DNA of 64,000 nt, taken from Prevotella sp. Lineage in GTDB: Bacteria; Bacteroidota; Bacteroidia; Bacteroidales; Bacteroidaceae. A program made the position numbers and the translations under genes. The DNA is taken from contig JAFZIZ010000018.1 of NCBI GenBank assembly GCA_017554145.1, positions 1 to 64,000 on the forward strand, read 5' to 3'. Below the pieces are notes generated by a model. The model was not told where the DNA came from. It did not search any database and saw nothing but the letters and a program-made list of their open reading frames with translations. Positions within the stretch are counted from its first letter, which is position 1. Each line of letters opens with the position of its first letter. Shown piece by piece: positions 61,238-64,000 of the stretch.

Positions 61238-62682
61238 TAATGTTTATTTACTGTTTTCAACACATCCTTATTCACTGAGAAAGCATACTTCCTCCGAAGG
61301 TCATAGACCCAGGCTTTCTCCAACATGTCCTGATAGTCAGACACCACTTGTCCCCGAACATCAGTATAATTCTCCGGACGCTTCAACTTCTTGCCATATA
61401 CAGCAGAAATGGGATAGTCCTTCAACACGGCAGTCTGTTTTTCCTTTGCTCCTTTCTTAGGTGTCGTCTTAAAGACTTCCGTATCAACGAGGGCATTATC
61501 CCCCGGCTTGAAGATACCGATCTCCACACGGATACGCACTACAGAGTCGGGATTAAACGTAGAGCGCAACTTATCAGCCCATTGATCGAAGGGTAGTTTC
61601 TTCACACACTTCTTTACAGCCTTGATATCGGCCTTATCCTTCACATGATATGCAATACCCTTATAATGGGGCTCCGACCAAGCATAGTCCTTCTGATGGT
61701 CCTTGAAATAAGCCTGCAATCCAGCCTCATCCGAACTACCTTTATCCCAAACTACCTGCTTGCTGATTTCATAGAGCAACAGACCGTCATGGTATTCTTT
61801 CATAAGGTATTTCATCTCAGGATCAACAGCCGCCAACGAGTCAGCGCGAAGATCCATCACTTTCTCTGATGTGAGCGCGCCGGAAGAGGCATCCACCTCA
61901 CTCTTGATACGCTGTTTGGCAATATGATCACGGATACCCTGCTGTTCGATATTCTTCACAATTTGCGCCTTCAAAGAGTCAAAGGGCTCCAGTTGTTTCC
62001 GATCCTTCATCAGAATCACGTGCCAACCAACGGGCGACAGCACGGGCTGACTCATCTCATCTTTCTGTAAAGCATAGGCGGCATCCTCAAACTCCTTAAT
62101 GGACTGATTTGGACCAATCCAATAGGGCAGTTGGCCACCATTTATGGCCGTCTGCTTATCATCAGACACCTTCTTTGCCAGTTCGGCAAAATCTGCTCCA
62201 CCCCGGAGGGCTTTGTACACTGAGTCAATACGTTGCTTGGCTTTGTCTTGCTCCGCCTGTGTGGCCTTCGTCGAGACTCTAATCAGAATATGGGCAGGCA
62301 GTATCAGACCACGCGTTCCTATCTGCTCCTTCGCACGGTCATAGACTTTCTTAGCCTCCACCAGCACATCGGCATCAGTCGCCATCGTCGGCCGTACCTG
62401 CTGGTCACGATACATGGTATACTCTTGCTTAAACGACGACAGCGTGTCATAATGGGCATCAAGGGCGGCAGCCACCTTCAGCTTATAGTTGATAAACAGG
62501 TCTACATACTCATCCACCGTTTTTTTATCAATCACATCGGTACCGTTGTTCTTGTTATAGGAGTACTCAAACTCAGAACGGGGGACAGGAACGCCGTTTA
62601 TCGTCATGATTACAGGATCAGAAGCCTGTGAAAAAGCCATTATGCTCGATACGAGCGCCAGAAATAAAACGATTTTTCTCAT
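61237..62682 (-). CDS. Peptidyl-prolyl isomerase, parvulin type
   Basis: 481 residues from ATG 62682. Signal peptide (MRKIVLFLALVSSIMAFSQA), then a PPIC domain (ILPAHILIRVSTKATQ; ADFAELAKKVSDDKQ; GGQLPYWIGP; VGWHVILMKDRK). The second half is less conserved. Tandem with the next PPIase and 13 bases after guaB. Confidence 0.9.
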   Translation of the reverse strand: MRKIVLFLALVSSIMAFSQASDPVIMTINGVPVPRSEFEYSYNKNNGTDVIDKKTVDEYVDLFINYKLKVAAALDAHYDTLSSFKQEYTMYRDQQVRPTMATDADVLVEAKKVYDRAKEQIGTRGLILPAHILIRVSTKATQAEQDKAKQRIDSVYKALRGGADFAELAKKVSDDKQTAINGGQLPYWIGPNQSIKEFEDAAYALQKDEMSQPVLSPVGWHVILMKDRKQLEPFDSLKAQIVKNIEQQGIRDHIAKQRIKSEVDASSGALTSEKVMDLRADSLAAVDPEMKYLMKEYHDGLLLYEISKQVVWDKGSSDEAGLQAYFKDHQKDYAWSEPHYKGIAYHVKDKADIKAVKKCVKKLPFDQWADKLRSTFNPDSVVRIRVEIGIFKPGDNALVDTEVFKTTPKKGAKEKQTAVLKDYPISAVYGKKLKRPENYTDVRGQVVSDYQDMLEKAWVYDLRRKYAFSVNKDVLKTVNKH

Positions 62683-62695
62683 ATAATCAGGAATA

Positions 62696-64000
<1,305 letters not shown>

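Overview
The window comes from a Bacteroidetes genome, most likely Prevotella or a close relative. Promoters have the Bacteroidetes form (TTTG about 20 bases upstream of TAnnTTTG). The chromosomal genes are typical of Bacteroidales: TonB-dependent receptor plus DUF4249 lipoprotein, DUF1573 and DUF349 proteins, CdsA, LolD, and a guaB-PPIase-PPIase-OstA-mutL run. The secreted cargo protein ends in a tail motif common in Prevotella.

Layout. (1) 1-3253, chromosome: a CorA-family transporter, a DUF349 protein and tRNA-Gln(CTG). (2) 3254-31024, an integrated element of about 27.8 kb. It is bounded by a 13-bp direct repeat of the tRNA-Gln 3' end and carries a large tyrosine integrase next to the right repeat. 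(3) 31157-64000, chromosome: rsfS-ftsH-cdsA; an outer-membrane receptor pair; asd; a cation/proton antiporter; a CvfB-like S1 protein; lolD; OmpA; several lipoproteins; a 1333-residue surface protein; asnS, a pseudouridine synthase and purB; an ACT protein with a phenylacetate-CoA ligase; tRNA-Val(TAC); and mutL-OstA-PPIase-PPIase-guaB, with guaB cut by the window end.

The element is the most interesting part. It encodes a 2152-residue tail tape-measure protein on the minus strand. An eleven-gene plus-strand operon (20156-26094) contains proteins resembling phage tail-completion and connector proteins. I recognise no portal, major capsid protein, large terminase, protease or lysis gene. It has two tyrosine recombinases: one beside attR with shared 12-bp arm-type sites at both ends, and one beside an XRE repressor with an excisionase-like partner. 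It also has a 2.1-kb gene-poor region holding 14 AGTACGA iterons, an AT-rich block and a 12-bp tandem array with the same AGTAC core inverted, next to a possible replication protein. It encodes at least two compact structured RNAs and one structured leader, a family of terminators with one conserved hairpin, and two related proteins flanking the tape-measure region. I read it as a self-integrating, probably replicating, phage-derived element: a tail-encoding satellite, a tail-like-particle island, or a reduced prophage. The sequence alone does not decide between these.

Inside the element, the XRE repressor and recombinase 2 are divergent across an operator-like region with a 13-bp repeat. The right-end genes (26591-30799, minus) form an integration operon: NUMOD-like protein, possible small terminase, Cys-rich peptide, HTH/Xis-like protein, unknown protein, integrase. 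The chromosomal flanks look intact, and the element restores the tRNA-Gln 3' end and supplies its own terminator.
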